Assembly (NCBI GenBank): GCA_944377745.1
Contig: CALWFV010000015.1
Span: forward strand, 1-64,000
Direction: 5' to 3'
Origin: an uncultured Mediterraneibacter sp.
GTDB lineage: Bacteria; Bacillota; Clostridia; Lachnospirales; Lachnospiraceae
DNA: 64,000 bases
This document shows positions 43,489-52,583 of the stretch, one piece after another (position 1 is the stretch's first letter; each line of letters begins with the position of its first letter). The notes beneath the pieces are model-generated. The model worked only from the letters and a program-made list of their open reading frames with translations. It was not told the origin of the DNA and searched no databases. Both the position numbers and the translations under genes were made by a program.

Positions 43489-44886
43489 TCAACATTCCCA
43501 TATTCCGATCGCCAGCACTGTCATATCGTCTTCCGGCTCTTTCCCTGTCCAATTGAGCACCTGCTCAAGGACATGGTGGGCCATCTCCTTTGGATTGCTG
43601 ATGGCGCTCCCCTGGATGATCGTCTCCAGCAGAATATCCTGCTCCCCTACCGGAAGGGCGTCCAGCACGCCGTCGGTCACCATGATGACAAAGTCTCCGT
43701 CACACAGCTTCCTCCTGACAGAGTCGATTTCAATGGAATTCACCACTCCGATGGGAAGACTGGTCGAGCTTAAGTGCTCTACCGAATCTTTCCTGCGGAT
43801 AAAGGTGGAGGATGCCCCCGCCTTGATGAACTCACATTCTCCGGAATACAGGTCAAAGACGCTCATATCCACCGTAGAGTAATGGATCTCCTCTCTCCCC
43901 ATAACCAGAGTCGTGTTGATCATCTGTATGGCGGTCTTCTCAGGGAATCCCGCGTCGATAAGTTCCTCCAGAAGCTCAATGACAAGGGTGCTCTCCCGAC
44001 ATGCCTCCTTCCCAGATCCCATCCCGTCAGAAAGAGCCACTCCCCGCCGGCCTCCCGGCATCTCCATCATGGTAAAATTATCCCCGGATATCCTGCTGCA
44101 TCCCTTTCCGATCCTGGCTGCTCCCTGCATCGTATAATAGGCCGGTCCCTCCCGGCAGATAATGGTCATGTACCTCTGTCCGAGAACCTGTGCGCTGTCG
44201 CTCTGGGCAATGAGCCGACGGCCAGCCGCGTTTGAGATATCATGCACCAGATCTTTGATATTTATCTTCTCCTTCTGAATGGATCGTGCCGTAACATGGA
44301 CCTCATACTTTCCTTCCCTGTTCATGAAAAACTGGGTATAGAGGACCCGCACGCCCCGTTTCCGAAGCGCTGCGATGATCTTCTTCTCCAGACGCTCATC
44401 CGTGAAAATACTCTCCTCCAGTTCCTTTGCCGTACTCCGGATCATATCCGCGAACGTGTCCATCTGGATCGCACAGCTCTCCCGGCTCCTGGCGATCCGA
44501 TTCGTCCAGATCATATTCTGTCTGGCGTCGTGAAACCCCTCCAGCATTTCCCGCAGGAAACGAGGTGCCATAATGCACCGCTGCATCAGTTTCCGTTTTG
44601 TCTCCGTATTCAGTTCATTGCCGTAGTGGTCCACCGCCGAGAGGACCTCGTATCCCATCTGATATGTATGCACAAAATTCTCCCCCCAGCACCACCCACA
44701 TTTCTCACATTTTCCGCAGACATTTTCCCGAACCCGGTCAAACATCTCATCGATCTCCTCGCTGGAAAACGCCTGTTTCTTTTCTTCCAGTCCGAGAAAC
44801 GTGTGGGAAAGCTGTTTCAGCGAATGCGCAAACTTCTCAATCTGTTCCACATAAGGGCTGCTATGCAGAGCCTGTCCTTCATCCAT
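43489..44886 (-). CDS. spoIIE: SpoIIE-type serine phosphatase without N-terminal membrane domain
   Basis: 465 residues against about 830 in Bacillus. The PP2C domain is clear (GVALSDGMGSGKEA with Asp287, GASSTFIRR, TSLPIGVVN, VTDGVLDALP, EDDMTVLAIGIW). In place of the ten-helix membrane part there is a soluble region with a Cys cluster (CGKCEKCGWCW, Cys57, 60, 63, 66). SpoIIE dephosphorylates SpoIIAA to activate sigma F in the forespore. Without the membrane part, septum placement must come from other contacts. It follows divIC after a terminator and lies 31 bp before tilS. A frame error hiding an N-terminal part was sought upstream and not seen. Confidence 0.88.
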   Translation of the reverse strand: MDEGQALHSSPYVEQIEKFAHSLKQLSHTFLGLEEKKQAFSSEEIDEMFDRVRENVCGKCEKCGWCWGENFVHTYQMGYEVLSAVDHYGNELNTETKRKLMQRCIMAPRFLREMLEGFHDARQNMIWTNRIARSRESCAIQMDTFADMIRSTAKELEESIFTDERLEKKIIAALRKRGVRVLYTQFFMNREGKYEVHVTARSIQKEKINIKDLVHDISNAAGRRLIAQSDSAQVLGQRYMTIICREGPAYYTMQGAARIGKGCSRISGDNFTMMEMPGGRRGVALSDGMGSGKEACRESTLVIELLEELIDAGFPEKTAIQMINTTLVMGREEIHYSTVDMSVFDLYSGECEFIKAGASSTFIRRKDSVEHLSSTSLPIGVVNSIEIDSVRRKLCDGDFVIMVTDGVLDALPVGEQDILLETIIQGSAISNPKEMAHHVLEQVLNWTGKEPEDDMTVLAIGIWEC

Positions 44887-44991
44887 TGCCTTTCATACTC
44901 CCTTCTTCCGGATACTCCCCGTCCGATGAAGCCATCATGTCCTGCTCGGCGGACTATCACCTGGATCGCCGCTCTCTTCTTCCGGGGAAAG

Positions 44992-45020
44992 ATAAAACTC
45001 CGGGAGAATTTCTCCCGGAG
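44992..45020 (-). terminator. Terminator between divIC and spoIIE
   Basis: CTCCGGGAG and CTCCCGGAG form a perfect stem around AAATT-type loop; the minus strand continues with TTTTATC. It marks the end of the rqcP-yabPQ-divIC unit. Confidence 0.85.
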
Positions 45021-45071
45021 CCTCTTTTGTAAGATATTCTGTTAATTATCCTGTGTTGTATGACAGCCCGT

Positions 45072-45410
45072 CTATTTTACCGGCTTGAAGATGATCTCAT
45101 CCGGATCTACCAGACCCAGCTTATCCTCCGCCGTCTCTTTAATATACTCGTCCGTCTTTACGTATTCTTCGTAGTCTTTTATTTCTTCAGACCGCGCTTT
45201 CTGTTCCTCGATCTGTTCTGTCAGCTCCCTTTCCTGTTCCTTATAGCTGTCGTTCTTTGCCTGGAGCGTGACGGAATTCACCGTCAGCACACCACACAGC
45301 AGAAGGAGGACCATGCTGATCATCATCACACTGCGTTTGTGACTCTGACGGCGGCGCCTTCCGCGTCCTGCCGGCCGCCGGCCTGCGCCTGCACTTTTTC
45401 TGTTCTTCAT
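45072..45410 (-). CDS. divIC: Septum formation initiator DivIC/FtsB
   Basis: 112 residues. A very basic N-terminal tail (GRRPAGRGRRRRQSHKR), one membrane helix (about 29-47, MMISMVLLLLCGVLTVNS), and an outside coiled coil (YKEQERELTEQIEEQKARSEE) ending in the family signature KLGLVDPDEIIFKPV. It is part of the divisome scaffold with DivIB and FtsL. It lies between yabQ and spoIIE, the usual Firmicute position. Confidence 0.93.
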   Translation of the reverse strand: MKNRKSAGAGRRPAGRGRRRRQSHKRSVMMISMVLLLLCGVLTVNSVTLQAKNDSYKEQERELTEQIEEQKARSEEIKDYEEYVKTDEYIKETAEDKLGLVDPDEIIFKPVK

Positions 45411-45465
45411 CCAACTCCACCCATCTTATTGATCGTTTATTTACATCCCCTGTTTAAAGACCATT

Positions 45466-45807
45466 CTATCTTCTTTCATCAGAGTTTTCAAGTTTTTTCT
45501 TGGATTTTACATGGAATCTGTCTGCCAGTTTTGTCATGAGCAGGACAGAAAAATATGCCGCAAAGCAGCCACATACAACCCCAAGTACAAAAAACCATCT
45601 GATGCTCCCATATGTTGTGCTGTACATGCAATAGAACAGATACCCGCTGGTCCCCGTCCAGAAAATAATATCTTCCGCTCCGACCGCCGCACTGCTGTGG
45701 GGCAGGATCTTTCGTATACATCCGAGTATCCGGTAAGCAAAAAAAACCGTCATCCCCGAGAGTCCCGCATAGAGAAAAATTGCCGCTTCTGTTCCGATTC
45801 CTGCCAT
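45466..45807 (-). CDS. yabQ: Spore cortex protein YabQ
   Basis: 113 residues with about three to four hydrophobic helices (EAAIFLYAGLSGMTVFFAYRIL, EDIIFWTGTSGYLFYCM, WFFVLGVVCGCFAAYFSV) and a basic tail. YabQ is a forespore-outer-membrane protein needed for cortex formation. The start is placed at MAGIGTEA, which has GGAAGGCG upstream and begins just after yabP ends; a frame extending 47 codons further into yabP is not supported. Confidence 0.88.
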   Translation of the reverse strand: MAGIGTEAAIFLYAGLSGMTVFFAYRILGCIRKILPHSSAAVGAEDIIFWTGTSGYLFYCMYSTTYGSIRWFFVLGVVCGCFAAYFSVLLMTKLADRFHVKSKKKLENSDERR

Positions 45808-45820
45808 CTTCGCCTTCCGC

Positions 45821-46141
45821 CTACCTGAACAGTCTGGAAAATAAATTTTCTCCCTGTTTTCCCGTCTGGGCCGTACTGGAATAAGCGATGCTGTCAATAT
45901 TTCCGGACAGATCCACCTCTCCTTTTTCCACGCTGAGCCGGTTGACATGGAGATCCGTTCCCTTTACCATGAGCATCCCCTGCTCTGTCTCAAGCAGGAT
46001 CTCATTCAGGTCAAACGAAAGCACATCGAGGACTCCTGTCACCATACTCGTTTTTCTGTTATTGACCACAAGCTTGTGTGCTTTTGCGATCCGCTGTTCT
46101 TCCATACGCATCCCCCTTCTCTCCGCTTTTTCAGAGCTCAT
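45821..46141 (-). CDS. yabP: Sporulation protein YabP
   Basis: 106 residues as called. The core AHKLVVNNRKTSMVTGVLDVLSF-type region and LETEQGMLMVKG, LHVNRL, GEVDLSG match YabP (also related to YqfC), a sigma E-dependent spore coat/cortex factor. Two starts are possible: this one with GGAGGAG, or an ATG 36 bp in (46105) with GAAGGGGG; the shorter form fits family length slightly better. The next gene, yabQ, starts 13 bp after the stop. Confidence 0.92.
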   Translation of the reverse strand: MSSEKAERRGMRMEEQRIAKAHKLVVNNRKTSMVTGVLDVLSFDLNEILLETEQGMLMVKGTDLHVNRLSVEKGEVDLSGNIDSIAYSSTAQTGKQGENLFSRLFR

Positions 46142-46212
46142 CCGCGATCTCCTCCACCCGGACTTCCCAAAGAACTCTTTTATATATTATGAGAGGTTGT
46201 ACGCATCTATGA

Positions 46213-46452
46213 CTATAAATATTTAAAAAGATCTTTTGCTTCTTCTTTCTTCGTCGTGTCCTGGAGCGCAAGCACTTCCACCTTTACGTTCCTGGTCCCG
46301 AACTGAATCTCAATGATGTCCCCCGGCTTTACCTTTACCGAGGCTTTGGCCGGTTTCCCGTTTACCATTACCCGCCCCGCGTCGCATGCCTCGTTGGCGA
46401 CGGTTCTTCTTTTTATCAGTCTGGACACTTTCAGAAATTTATCCAGTCTCAT
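46213..46452 (-). CDS. rqcP: S4-domain RNA-binding protein RqcP (YabO)
   Basis: 79 residues, entirely an S4 domain (MRLDKFLKVSRLIKRRTVANEACDAGRV, GKPAKASVKVKPGD, IEIQFG). The Bacillus homologue RqcP/YabO joins RqcH on stalled 50S subunits in alanine tailing. The start is the ATG with AAAAGGAGG upstream; 20 upstream codons are leader. Order rqcP-yabP-yabQ-divIC is conserved in spore formers. Confidence 0.93.
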   Translation of the reverse strand: MRLDKFLKVSRLIKRRTVANEACDAGRVMVNGKPAKASVKVKPGDIIEIQFGTRNVKVEVLALQDTTKKEEAKDLFKYL

Positions 46453-46599
46453 ATCTGTCCTCCTTTTCCTCTTCTTGGGTATCCGCTCCCGGCCGCAGGA
46501 TCCTGCGGTCATAACTTCTGAAATATCGGATAGGGGGAAGATTCACTTCCCCTGTCCGCCGCGATACCGCGGCAGGCTCACAGCATTGCTGTTCGCTGT

Positions 46600-46651
46600 C
46601 CGGCAAATGTCTGCTCGTGCAAGCACGGCAGCCGCTTGCCGGGCTTATCGC
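46600..46651 (-). repeat. GC-rich palindromic repeat before rqcP
   Basis: CCGGCAA and TTGCCGG pair around an inner stem CGTGC/GCACG (46600-46642), followed outward by GCTTATCGC. On the minus strand it begins GCGATAAGCCCGG, four bases after the HU terminator T run. The core matches the metK-leader element. Confidence 0.8.
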
Positions 46652-46654
46652 ACA

Positions 46655-46693
46655 TAAAAGGCACTTACAATGTGTCCTGCATTGCAAGTGCCT
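46655..46693 (-). terminator. Terminator after HU gene
   Basis: AGGCACTT-CAATG and CATTG-AAGTGCCT form a long stem; the minus strand continues TTTTATGT. It lies about 45 bp after the HU stop. Confidence 0.85.
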
Positions 46694-46736
46694 ATCTTAT
46701 TTATTCATATCTATCGTCTATGAACGAAATCACAAA

Positions 46737-47009
46737 CTAGTTGATAGCATCCTTTAAAGCTTTTCCTGCTTTGAACTTCGGCGCTTTGCAGGCAGCGATC
46801 TTCATTGTCTTGCCTGTCTGAGGATTTCTTCCCTCTCTTGCTGCTCTCTCACTTACCTCAAATGTGCCAAATCCTACAAGCTGAACCTTATCTCCCGCTT
46901 TCAGCTGCTCTGTAACAACGTCAACGAAAGCTTTCAGAGCTTTTTCAGAATCCTTCTTGGAGATTTCTGCCTTCTCAGCTACAGCTGCTACTAATTCTGT
47001 TTTGTTCAT
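46737..47009 (-). CDS. hup: HU-family DNA-binding protein
   Basis: 90 residues, the full classical HU. It starts [17 protein letters not shown], with [21 protein letters not shown] and the DNA-arm [14 protein letters not shown]. It bends and compacts DNA as a dimer. The start is the ATG with GAGGAGG-like TAAGAGGAGG upstream; a 22-codon extension is rejected. Position before rqcP is common in Clostridia. Confidence 0.97.
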   Translation of the reverse strand: MNKTELVAAVAEKAEISKKDSEKALKAFVDVVTEQLKAGDKVQLVGFGTFEVSERAAREGRNPQTGKTMKIAACKAPKFKAGKALKDAIN

Positions 47010-47237
47010 GGATAATTTCCTCCTCTTAATTGTATCGGTATACAATTTATTTCTTGGTTTTTCAAAGGCTTCCACTTCCTGCGTCCCATGGTTTCGCCCT
47101 TATGTATTGTTATAACGGTTTCGCATGGGTTTGTCAAGCAGTTTCGGGCTTTTTTACACACTTAAAGAACCTTCAAGAACCTTCTGTGCCACTGACAGAA
47201 AAAGCGGACATATTACGGAGCAGATCACCTTTTCCTC

Positions 47238-48254
47238 TCATATTTCTTTCTTCAAGTCAATGTCAAACAGACTCTCCAGGAACGCCTCCTTTTCATCCGA
47301 CTGTCTCACTGCTGTCTGCAGTTTCTCCACGCTCTTCTCCGGCAGCCACGCTTTATTCGACCTGGCATAACTGCTCGCCGTTTTCCAGAATTTCTCCGGG
47401 TAGGCAAGGCAGAGACCGATGTAATACCTTTCCAGCTCATCCAAATGCCTGCCTTCTTCATAAGCCAAAAGAATTTCTCTGCCCAGTTTTTGTTTCCAAT
47501 GACATTTTTCCATGACTTTTCTCAAAAAATAACACAGATCAAGAACCTGAATATCTATTCTGGCATGCTCAAAATTCGTGACAGCCGTGCCCTCCGAAAG
47601 CATCATGAGATTATGATAGTTATAGTCTCCGTGCACCATCTGCTTCTCATATATGCTCCTGTCAAAAAGTTCCATGCTGCCGGATTCCTCCATACGCCTG
47701 GTCACGCGTTCTGCCAGCCCGTACATCTTCTCAAAATTCTCCAGATACAGATACTCAAACTCGTTTTTTGCGACTCTGTTCCGGATAAAGGATCGCACCT
47801 TCTTCATCTCCCTGTTGTGCCGCTGCATCTCCTCCACCGGGTTCCTCTGCGCAGCAGGGCAGGTCACACCGTCACAGCCGGGCGGTACGCTCCACTGCAG
47901 CTCACGGTGGAGTCTGGCAAGAGTCTCGGCCGCTCCCACAATCTCGGATTCCCGTTTCAGATCACACTCTCTGCCCGAAAACCATTTTTTCAGCATATAC
48001 TTTCTGCCTTCCCTGGAAGTAACGACCAACGCACCGTCTCTGGAGAATACCGGCGTATCAACGTTCATGCCGGACTCAAGCTCCAGGCGGGTCAGGATGA
48101 TATACATAAGCGCGGCACGTCTCTCGGAGATCTTTGTCTCCTTCAGGATCATAGTACCCTCATATGTGTCGCAAAAAAACGCACCCCTTATTTTTCGGGT
48201 GCCTTTTACCTCCATATCATACTGTTCCAATACTTCCAGTTCATAGTCTCTCAT
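47238..48254 (-). CDS. CotS/CotI-family spore coat kinase-like protein
   Basis: 338 residues. An aminoglycoside-phosphotransferase-like fold: N-lobe with GREGRKYMLKKWF-type strand (Lys), catalytic loop HGDYNYHN, and a following NFEHARID in place of the usual (I/V)DFD/E metal motif, as seen in CotS-type proteins. Such proteins are spore coat parts or kinases for coat assembly. It is monocistronic between HU and cca. Whether it is active is open; the metal Asp is replaced by Asn or Glu in this line-up. Confidence 0.82.
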   Translation of the reverse strand: MRDYELEVLEQYDMEVKGTRKIRGAFFCDTYEGTMILKETKISERRAALMYIILTRLELESGMNVDTPVFSRDGALVVTSREGRKYMLKKWFSGRECDLKRESEIVGAAETLARLHRELQWSVPPGCDGVTCPAAQRNPVEEMQRHNREMKKVRSFIRNRVAKNEFEYLYLENFEKMYGLAERVTRRMEESGSMELFDRSIYEKQMVHGDYNYHNLMMLSEGTAVTNFEHARIDIQVLDLCYFLRKVMEKCHWKQKLGREILLAYEEGRHLDELERYYIGLCLAYPEKFWKTASSYARSNKAWLPEKSVEKLQTAVRQSDEKEAFLESLFDIDLKKEI

Positions 48255-48385
48255 GGCTGCCCCCTGTTTCTGTGAAAAAACGGGTATCTCCCGATCACCG
48301 GTCCGTGCTCCGTATCCGGGAGCGGGAGAATGCCCGTTCTGCGTTCGAGTTCTTTCTAATGTATGACTCAGACAGCCCGAGTATG

Positions 48386-49720
48386 CTATAAATCAAGCTT
48401 TTCTTTTACATATTCACACAGATTTTCTTTCGTGTTGCGGGAAGGATCGTCGATCACATACTCAAGGAGATCGCTCAGCATACTGCCCAGTTCCCTTCCC
48501 GGCTTCATGCCGAGAGCCATCAGGTCTCTGCCGCCCACAGCGAGCTGGCGCAGGGTCACGCACTCTCCATTTTGAAGGACCTCTCTGTAGATCCGTCTCA
48601 TTTCCACAATGTTCTCAATCTTTACCCTTCTTTTATAAGGACTCTGGGCTTTCACATCTGCCATCCGTACGGCCAGATAATAAGGGAACAGCTCCACGCC
48701 GATCCGGTTCATTGCCCTCCGCACATTCTGAGGGGTGGCTTCCACACGGTAATCATGATAGCAGACCAGTTTTGTGACCATCTTGATCGTCTCATTGTCA
48801 AACTTCAGACGGCGCATAACCTTTCTCGCCACTTCCTCGCTGACAAGGGCATGTCCTTTAAAATGATCCCGGCCATTCTCATCAGTAGTCTTCACCGCCG
48901 GCTTCCCCATGTCATGGAACAGCATCGTAAGTCTCAGGACTTTATCCCGTTTGACGTTCTTCAGCGCATGGAGCGTATGGTCCGCCACGTCATACTTATG
49001 ATGGGGTGTTTTCTGCGCAACTCCGACCATAGCGTCCCACTCCGGCAGGATGACCTTCGTAATCCCCAGCAGATAGGCGTCCTGGATACGCTCCGGATGA
49101 GGTGATATGAGAAGTTTTACCAGTTCTGTGCGAATCCGCTCCGCGCTGATATTTTTCAGGGTAGGAGCCAGTTTCTTCACCGCCTCCGCCGTGTTCTCCT
49201 CAATGGGGAAGTTGAGCTGCGCCGAAAAACGTACCGCCCGCAGGATGCGGAGGGCGTCCTCGGAAAAGCGCTCCTCCGGGTCTCCCACGCACCGGATCCT
49301 GTGATGGTTCAGGTCCTGCATTCCGCCAAACACATCCACCAGACGGACCTCATCATTATAGGCCATAGCATTGATCGTAAAGTCTCTGCGCCTTAAGTCC
49401 TCCTCAAGCCGGTTCGTAAAGCGCACCTCGCTGGGGTGCCGGTTGTCTTCATACGCCCCGTCCACCCGGTACGTAGTCACCTCATAACTGTCTTTCCCGA
49501 GGAGCACCGTGACCGTCCCGTGCTCAATCCCCGTATCCACTGTCTTCCGGAACAGCTTCTTTATCTCCTCCGGCTTCGCCGAAGTTGTGATGTCCCAGTC
49601 CTCCGGCCGTCTCGCCAGGATCGAATCCCGGACACAGCCGCCTACCGCGAAAGCCTCGTAGCCATGGAGCTGCAGATTATTGATGATCATCAATACCTTT
49701 CTTGGCAGTTCTATCTTCAT
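48386..49720 (-). CDS. cca: CCA tRNA nucleotidyltransferase
   Basis: 444 residues. Class II nucleotidyltransferase head (FAVGGCVRDSILARRPEDWDITT with the DxD), the arm motif RRDFTINAMAY, the base-selecting EDALRILRAVRF, and a C-terminal HD domain (LFHDMGKP). It adds or repairs the 3-prime CCA of tRNA; poly(A) polymerase is the alternative in this family, but the HD form in Firmicutes is CCA. Its start overlaps the end of the ATPase gene by 44 bp, so it is coupled to that operon. Confidence 0.93.
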   Translation of the reverse strand: MKIELPRKVLMIINNLQLHGYEAFAVGGCVRDSILARRPEDWDITTSAKPEEIKKLFRKTVDTGIEHGTVTVLLGKDSYEVTTYRVDGAYEDNRHPSEVRFTNRLEEDLRRRDFTINAMAYNDEVRLVDVFGGMQDLNHHRIRCVGDPEERFSEDALRILRAVRFSAQLNFPIEENTAEAVKKLAPTLKNISAERIRTELVKLLISPHPERIQDAYLLGITKVILPEWDAMVGVAQKTPHHKYDVADHTLHALKNVKRDKVLRLTMLFHDMGKPAVKTTDENGRDHFKGHALVSEEVARKVMRRLKFDNETIKMVTKLVCYHDYRVEATPQNVRRAMNRIGVELFPYYLAVRMADVKAQSPYKRRVKIENIVEMRRIYREVLQNGECVTLRQLAVGGRDLMALGMKPGRELGSMLSDLLEYVIDDPSRNTKENLCEYVKEKLDL

Positions 49721-51386
49721 GTAACATTTCTCCTTCTCGTCTCTGACAGGTAAATATTATAACCTGTCTGTCCTGTCTGCTCAACCATTTTAGCGCAGAT
49801 TCCAGCCTTTTGTCATCATAAAACGCAAAAGTATCGTCAAAGATCAGCGGCATGGGTTCCTCCTGGAGAAGTTCCGCTGCCGCCATGCGCACAGAAAAGT
49901 AGATCTGCTCCAGGGTTCCCCTGCTGAGACGTTCCGCCCGGATCCGCCTCTCTCCGTCCCAGGCCGTAATCTCAAGCCGTTCATCCGCCTCGATCCCCCG
50001 GTATTTTCCCGCAGTAAGTTCAGAGAATATTTCAGAGGCCCGGCGATTTAGAAGCTGAGACGTCTGCTGTCCCAGCTCCTCCGCCGCGGACCGGATCATC
50101 TCTTCCGCCAGCAGCAGCGCCCGACGCCGCTTCAGGAGGTTCTTCTCCGTATTGCTGCGGGTGAACTCTTCCTCCTGCTCCCGCAGGTTCTCTGCCCGGA
50201 CCTGCTTGTCCTGCCACTCCGCGCGGATCCGCGACATTTCCCAGCGGAGCCGTTCCTCCTGCCGCTCCAGTTCGCGCAGTATGGAATCCTCACCGTCATC
50301 CTCTGTCTCTTCTTCCCTGTCATCTCGCCGCTCCGTCTCTTCTACCCTGTCGTTCCACTGCTCTGTCTTCGCCCGGCGGATCCCCGGGATACCCGACACG
50401 AGGAGCAGCGCTCCAACGATCAGCAGCAGCGCGGAGATCAGACCCACAGCCACGCTCCCCATAAAACTCTCCCCGGGTGTCACCAGTCCCGCCAGGATCC
50501 CAGGCGCTCCCAGGATCAGGCAGATCGCTCCGGCAGGGATCCGGACGCCACCGAAGATTCCTCGTCCCGATATATTCTGATTTCTTTCATATCCCCGGCC
50601 ATGCTCCGAAGTTTCCCGCATCCTCTGCTCTGGCATCCTTTCGCCCTTCTTTCTCTGCTTCAGCGATTCCTGCCCGGTTCTCTTTTCTTTCTCCCTCGCC
50701 ACTCTTCTGACCGAAGAGCGCTTCTCTTCATACTCTTCCCGGAGTTTATTCAGATCCCGTTCCAGATAGGCTCGTTCCTGCACAAGGGTCTTCCGTTTCT
50801 CCTCCTGCCTGCGCTCTTCCTCCTTCTGGCCGCGCTCCACTTTCTTCCGGCGCTCCCGCAGTTCATCCAGGGCGCCGCTCAGATCCACTCCTCCGCCCCC
50901 GGTCTCATAGTAATTGGCCGCATAGTTTTTCAGAGACTCCGCCAGTTCCTCCCCCGGTCTTGCCATAAGCTGTCCTACCGACACAGTGCTGTCAAACTCG
51001 GACGGAGTGATCCCGCCCAGGAGCATCTCAAGGTCGCCGTGCTCCACTGACAGTTCTTCCCCGTCGTCCTCGCACACAAGCGATACGTGTTTCGAGAGCC
51101 GGTCAAAGCTTCTCTCCAGGCGGAAATTCCTTCCCCCGCACTCAAAGCGCATGACTCCGGCATAATAATTGGGATTTTCCCAGGGTTCAAACCGGCTGAA
51201 CGCGTCCTTCCCGGCCGCTCTCCCTCTGCCCCGCTCCATCCCGAAGAGCATGGCACGGATAAATGCATGGAGAGTGGATTTGCCGAACTCGTTCTCCCCA
51301 TAGACAACCTGCACGCCGTCCTTCATATAGAAATGTTTTTCCGAAAATTTCCCGAAATTCTTCAGATACAGTTCCCTGATCCTCAT
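49677..51386 (-). CDS. SMC/SbcC-like ATPase with internal membrane segment (YhaN type)
   Basis: 569 residues. Walker A GENEFGKST (30-38) after an RIRELYLKNFGKF start, a coiled-coil (DELRERRKKVERGQKEEERR onwards), then a hydrophobic hairpin of two helices near 285-335 (AGAICLILGAPGILAGLV, VGLISALLLIVGALLLV), a second coil, and the C-terminal ABC signature LSRGTLEQIYFSVRMA with Walker B PLIFDDTFAFYDD. This matches Bacillus YhaN, paired with the YhaO phosphoesterase. The role is probably in DNA end processing at the membrane. It overlaps its partner by 4 bp (ATGA). Confidence 0.88.
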   Translation of the reverse strand: MRIRELYLKNFGKFSEKHFYMKDGVQVVYGENEFGKSTLHAFIRAMLFGMERGRGRAAGKDAFSRFEPWENPNYYAGVMRFECGGRNFRLERSFDRLSKHVSLVCEDDGEELSVEHGDLEMLLGGITPSEFDSTVSVGQLMARPGEELAESLKNYAANYYETGGGGVDLSGALDELRERRKKVERGQKEEERRQEEKRKTLVQERAYLERDLNKLREEYEEKRSSVRRVAREKEKRTGQESLKQRKKGERMPEQRMRETSEHGRGYERNQNISGRGIFGGVRIPAGAICLILGAPGILAGLVTPGESFMGSVAVGLISALLLIVGALLLVSGIPGIRRAKTEQWNDRVEETERRDDREEETEDDGEDSILRELERQEERLRWEMSRIRAEWQDKQVRAENLREQEEEFTRSNTEKNLLKRRRALLLAEEMIRSAAEELGQQTSQLLNRRASEIFSELTAGKYRGIEADERLEITAWDGERRIRAERLSRGTLEQIYFSVRMAAAELLQEEPMPLIFDDTFAFYDDKRLESALKWLSRQDRQVIIFTCQRREGEMLHEDRTAKKGIDDHQ

Positions 51387-52444
51387 ATCTGCCGCCCCTT
51401 ATATTCCAGAAGGACCTCCAGCCCTTCGCTCAATGCCAGTTCCTCCACACTTCCCTCTTCACAGTCCCGGAATTCTCCGATAAATCTTCCGATCAGATTA
51501 TCACGGTTCTCCCGGCGGAGACGCTCCAGGTCATACTTTCTCCGGGTCTCGTCCACGATCTCCAGTATATTCCCCACGTCATCCATCCGCCCGGTATCAA
51601 ATGCAACATCCGCGCCTCTGGTTCCAGTTAAAGTTATTTTAAAAATATTTTTGTTATTATATTCACTTTTTAATTTACCAATTTTCTTTCTGACACTCCC
51701 GGAGGTGTCTTCCTCATCCACCGGGATACTGAGATGGACATATTCTCTTTCCGCACACGGGACCCACTCCGTCCGCACGCCGTCCTCCCGGATCTCCCCT
51801 CTGACAAATCCGTGGGGGCCGGTGTCATTCCGGTCGATCGGCTCCAGCGCTCCCGCATAGATGATCCGGTCCTTTTCCAGCACCTCAGGTTTATGGATAT
51901 GCCCCAGGGCGATATAATCAAATCCACTTTCCGACAAAGCCTTCCGGTCGAAAGGGATATGCTTTCCGTCACCGCCATGAGCAAGAAGGATCTCATATCT
52001 CTGCAGTCCTTCCGCAGTGCAGTTGTCGTAAAGCGGTTCCCCGATCTCCCTGGAATGATAACTCAGCCCGTAGACCGCCGTCTCGAGTTCAGGGAACTCC
52101 ACGTATTCGAGCCGATTCCCGAAAAGGGGATGCACATTCTCCGACCAGGCAAACGTCCGGTAATAAGAGTCCTTTTTGATATAGTCATGGTTTCCGGCGA
52201 TGAGGATAACCTGAGTATGCGTCAGCTCGGAAAAGAGGTAATCCACCTCTTTCAACTCCCGCAGAAGCGTCTGCCGGTGAAAAAGATCCCCCGCGATCAG
52301 AAGAAGGTCTGTCTGCTCCCTCTCGCATATTTTCAGCACTTTCTCCAGCGTATCCCACAGTTCCCCCGGCCGTTCCTCCGTGTAGGCAGGTCCCGCATCC
52401 GGCTGCGCTCCCAGATGTACATCCGCGATATGGATAAATCTCAT
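51383..52444 (-). CDS. SbcD/YhaO-type metallophosphoesterase (DNA nuclease)
   Basis: 353 residues. Mre11-like metal motifs in order: IADVHLG (8-10), GDLFH, GNHDY, LLAHGGD and LGHIHKPE, followed by a C-terminal region that would bind the ATPase. As in SbcCD and YhaN/YhaO, the nuclease gene precedes the ATPase gene, with an ATGA overlap. Likely a double-strand-break end nuclease. A GC-rich tandem repeat lies just upstream. Confidence 0.9.
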   Translation of the reverse strand: MRFIHIADVHLGAQPDAGPAYTEERPGELWDTLEKVLKICEREQTDLLLIAGDLFHRQTLLRELKEVDYLFSELTHTQVILIAGNHDYIKKDSYYRTFAWSENVHPLFGNRLEYVEFPELETAVYGLSYHSREIGEPLYDNCTAEGLQRYEILLAHGGDGKHIPFDRKALSESGFDYIALGHIHKPEVLEKDRIIYAGALEPIDRNDTGPHGFVRGEIREDGVRTEWVPCAEREYVHLSIPVDEEDTSGSVRKKIGKLKSEYNNKNIFKITLTGTRGADVAFDTGRMDDVGNILEIVDETRRKYDLERLRRENRDNLIGRFIGEFRDCEEGSVEELALSEGLEVLLEYKGRQI

Positions 52445-52507
52445 CTTACATTCCCCTTTCCCTGCATTTCCGCTTTCCCTTTCGCAGTATTGCTCCCCCG
52501 CATATCC

Positions 52508-52582
52508 TTCGCCAGGCTTATCGCGTATGTCGTCCGTCTGCCGAACTTACCGCGCTGTCGTCCGCCTGCCGGGCTTATCGCG
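52508..52582 (-). repeat. Tandem GC-rich repeats before the SbcD-like gene
   Basis: Three 19- to 29-bp units each end in (C/A)TTA(T/C)CGCG; two carry TCGTCCG(T/C)CTGCCG. On the minus strand the array opens with GCGATAAGCCCGG, right after the asnS terminator T run. It is related to 25795-25871 and 46600-46651. Confidence 0.75.
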
Positions 52583-52583
52583 G

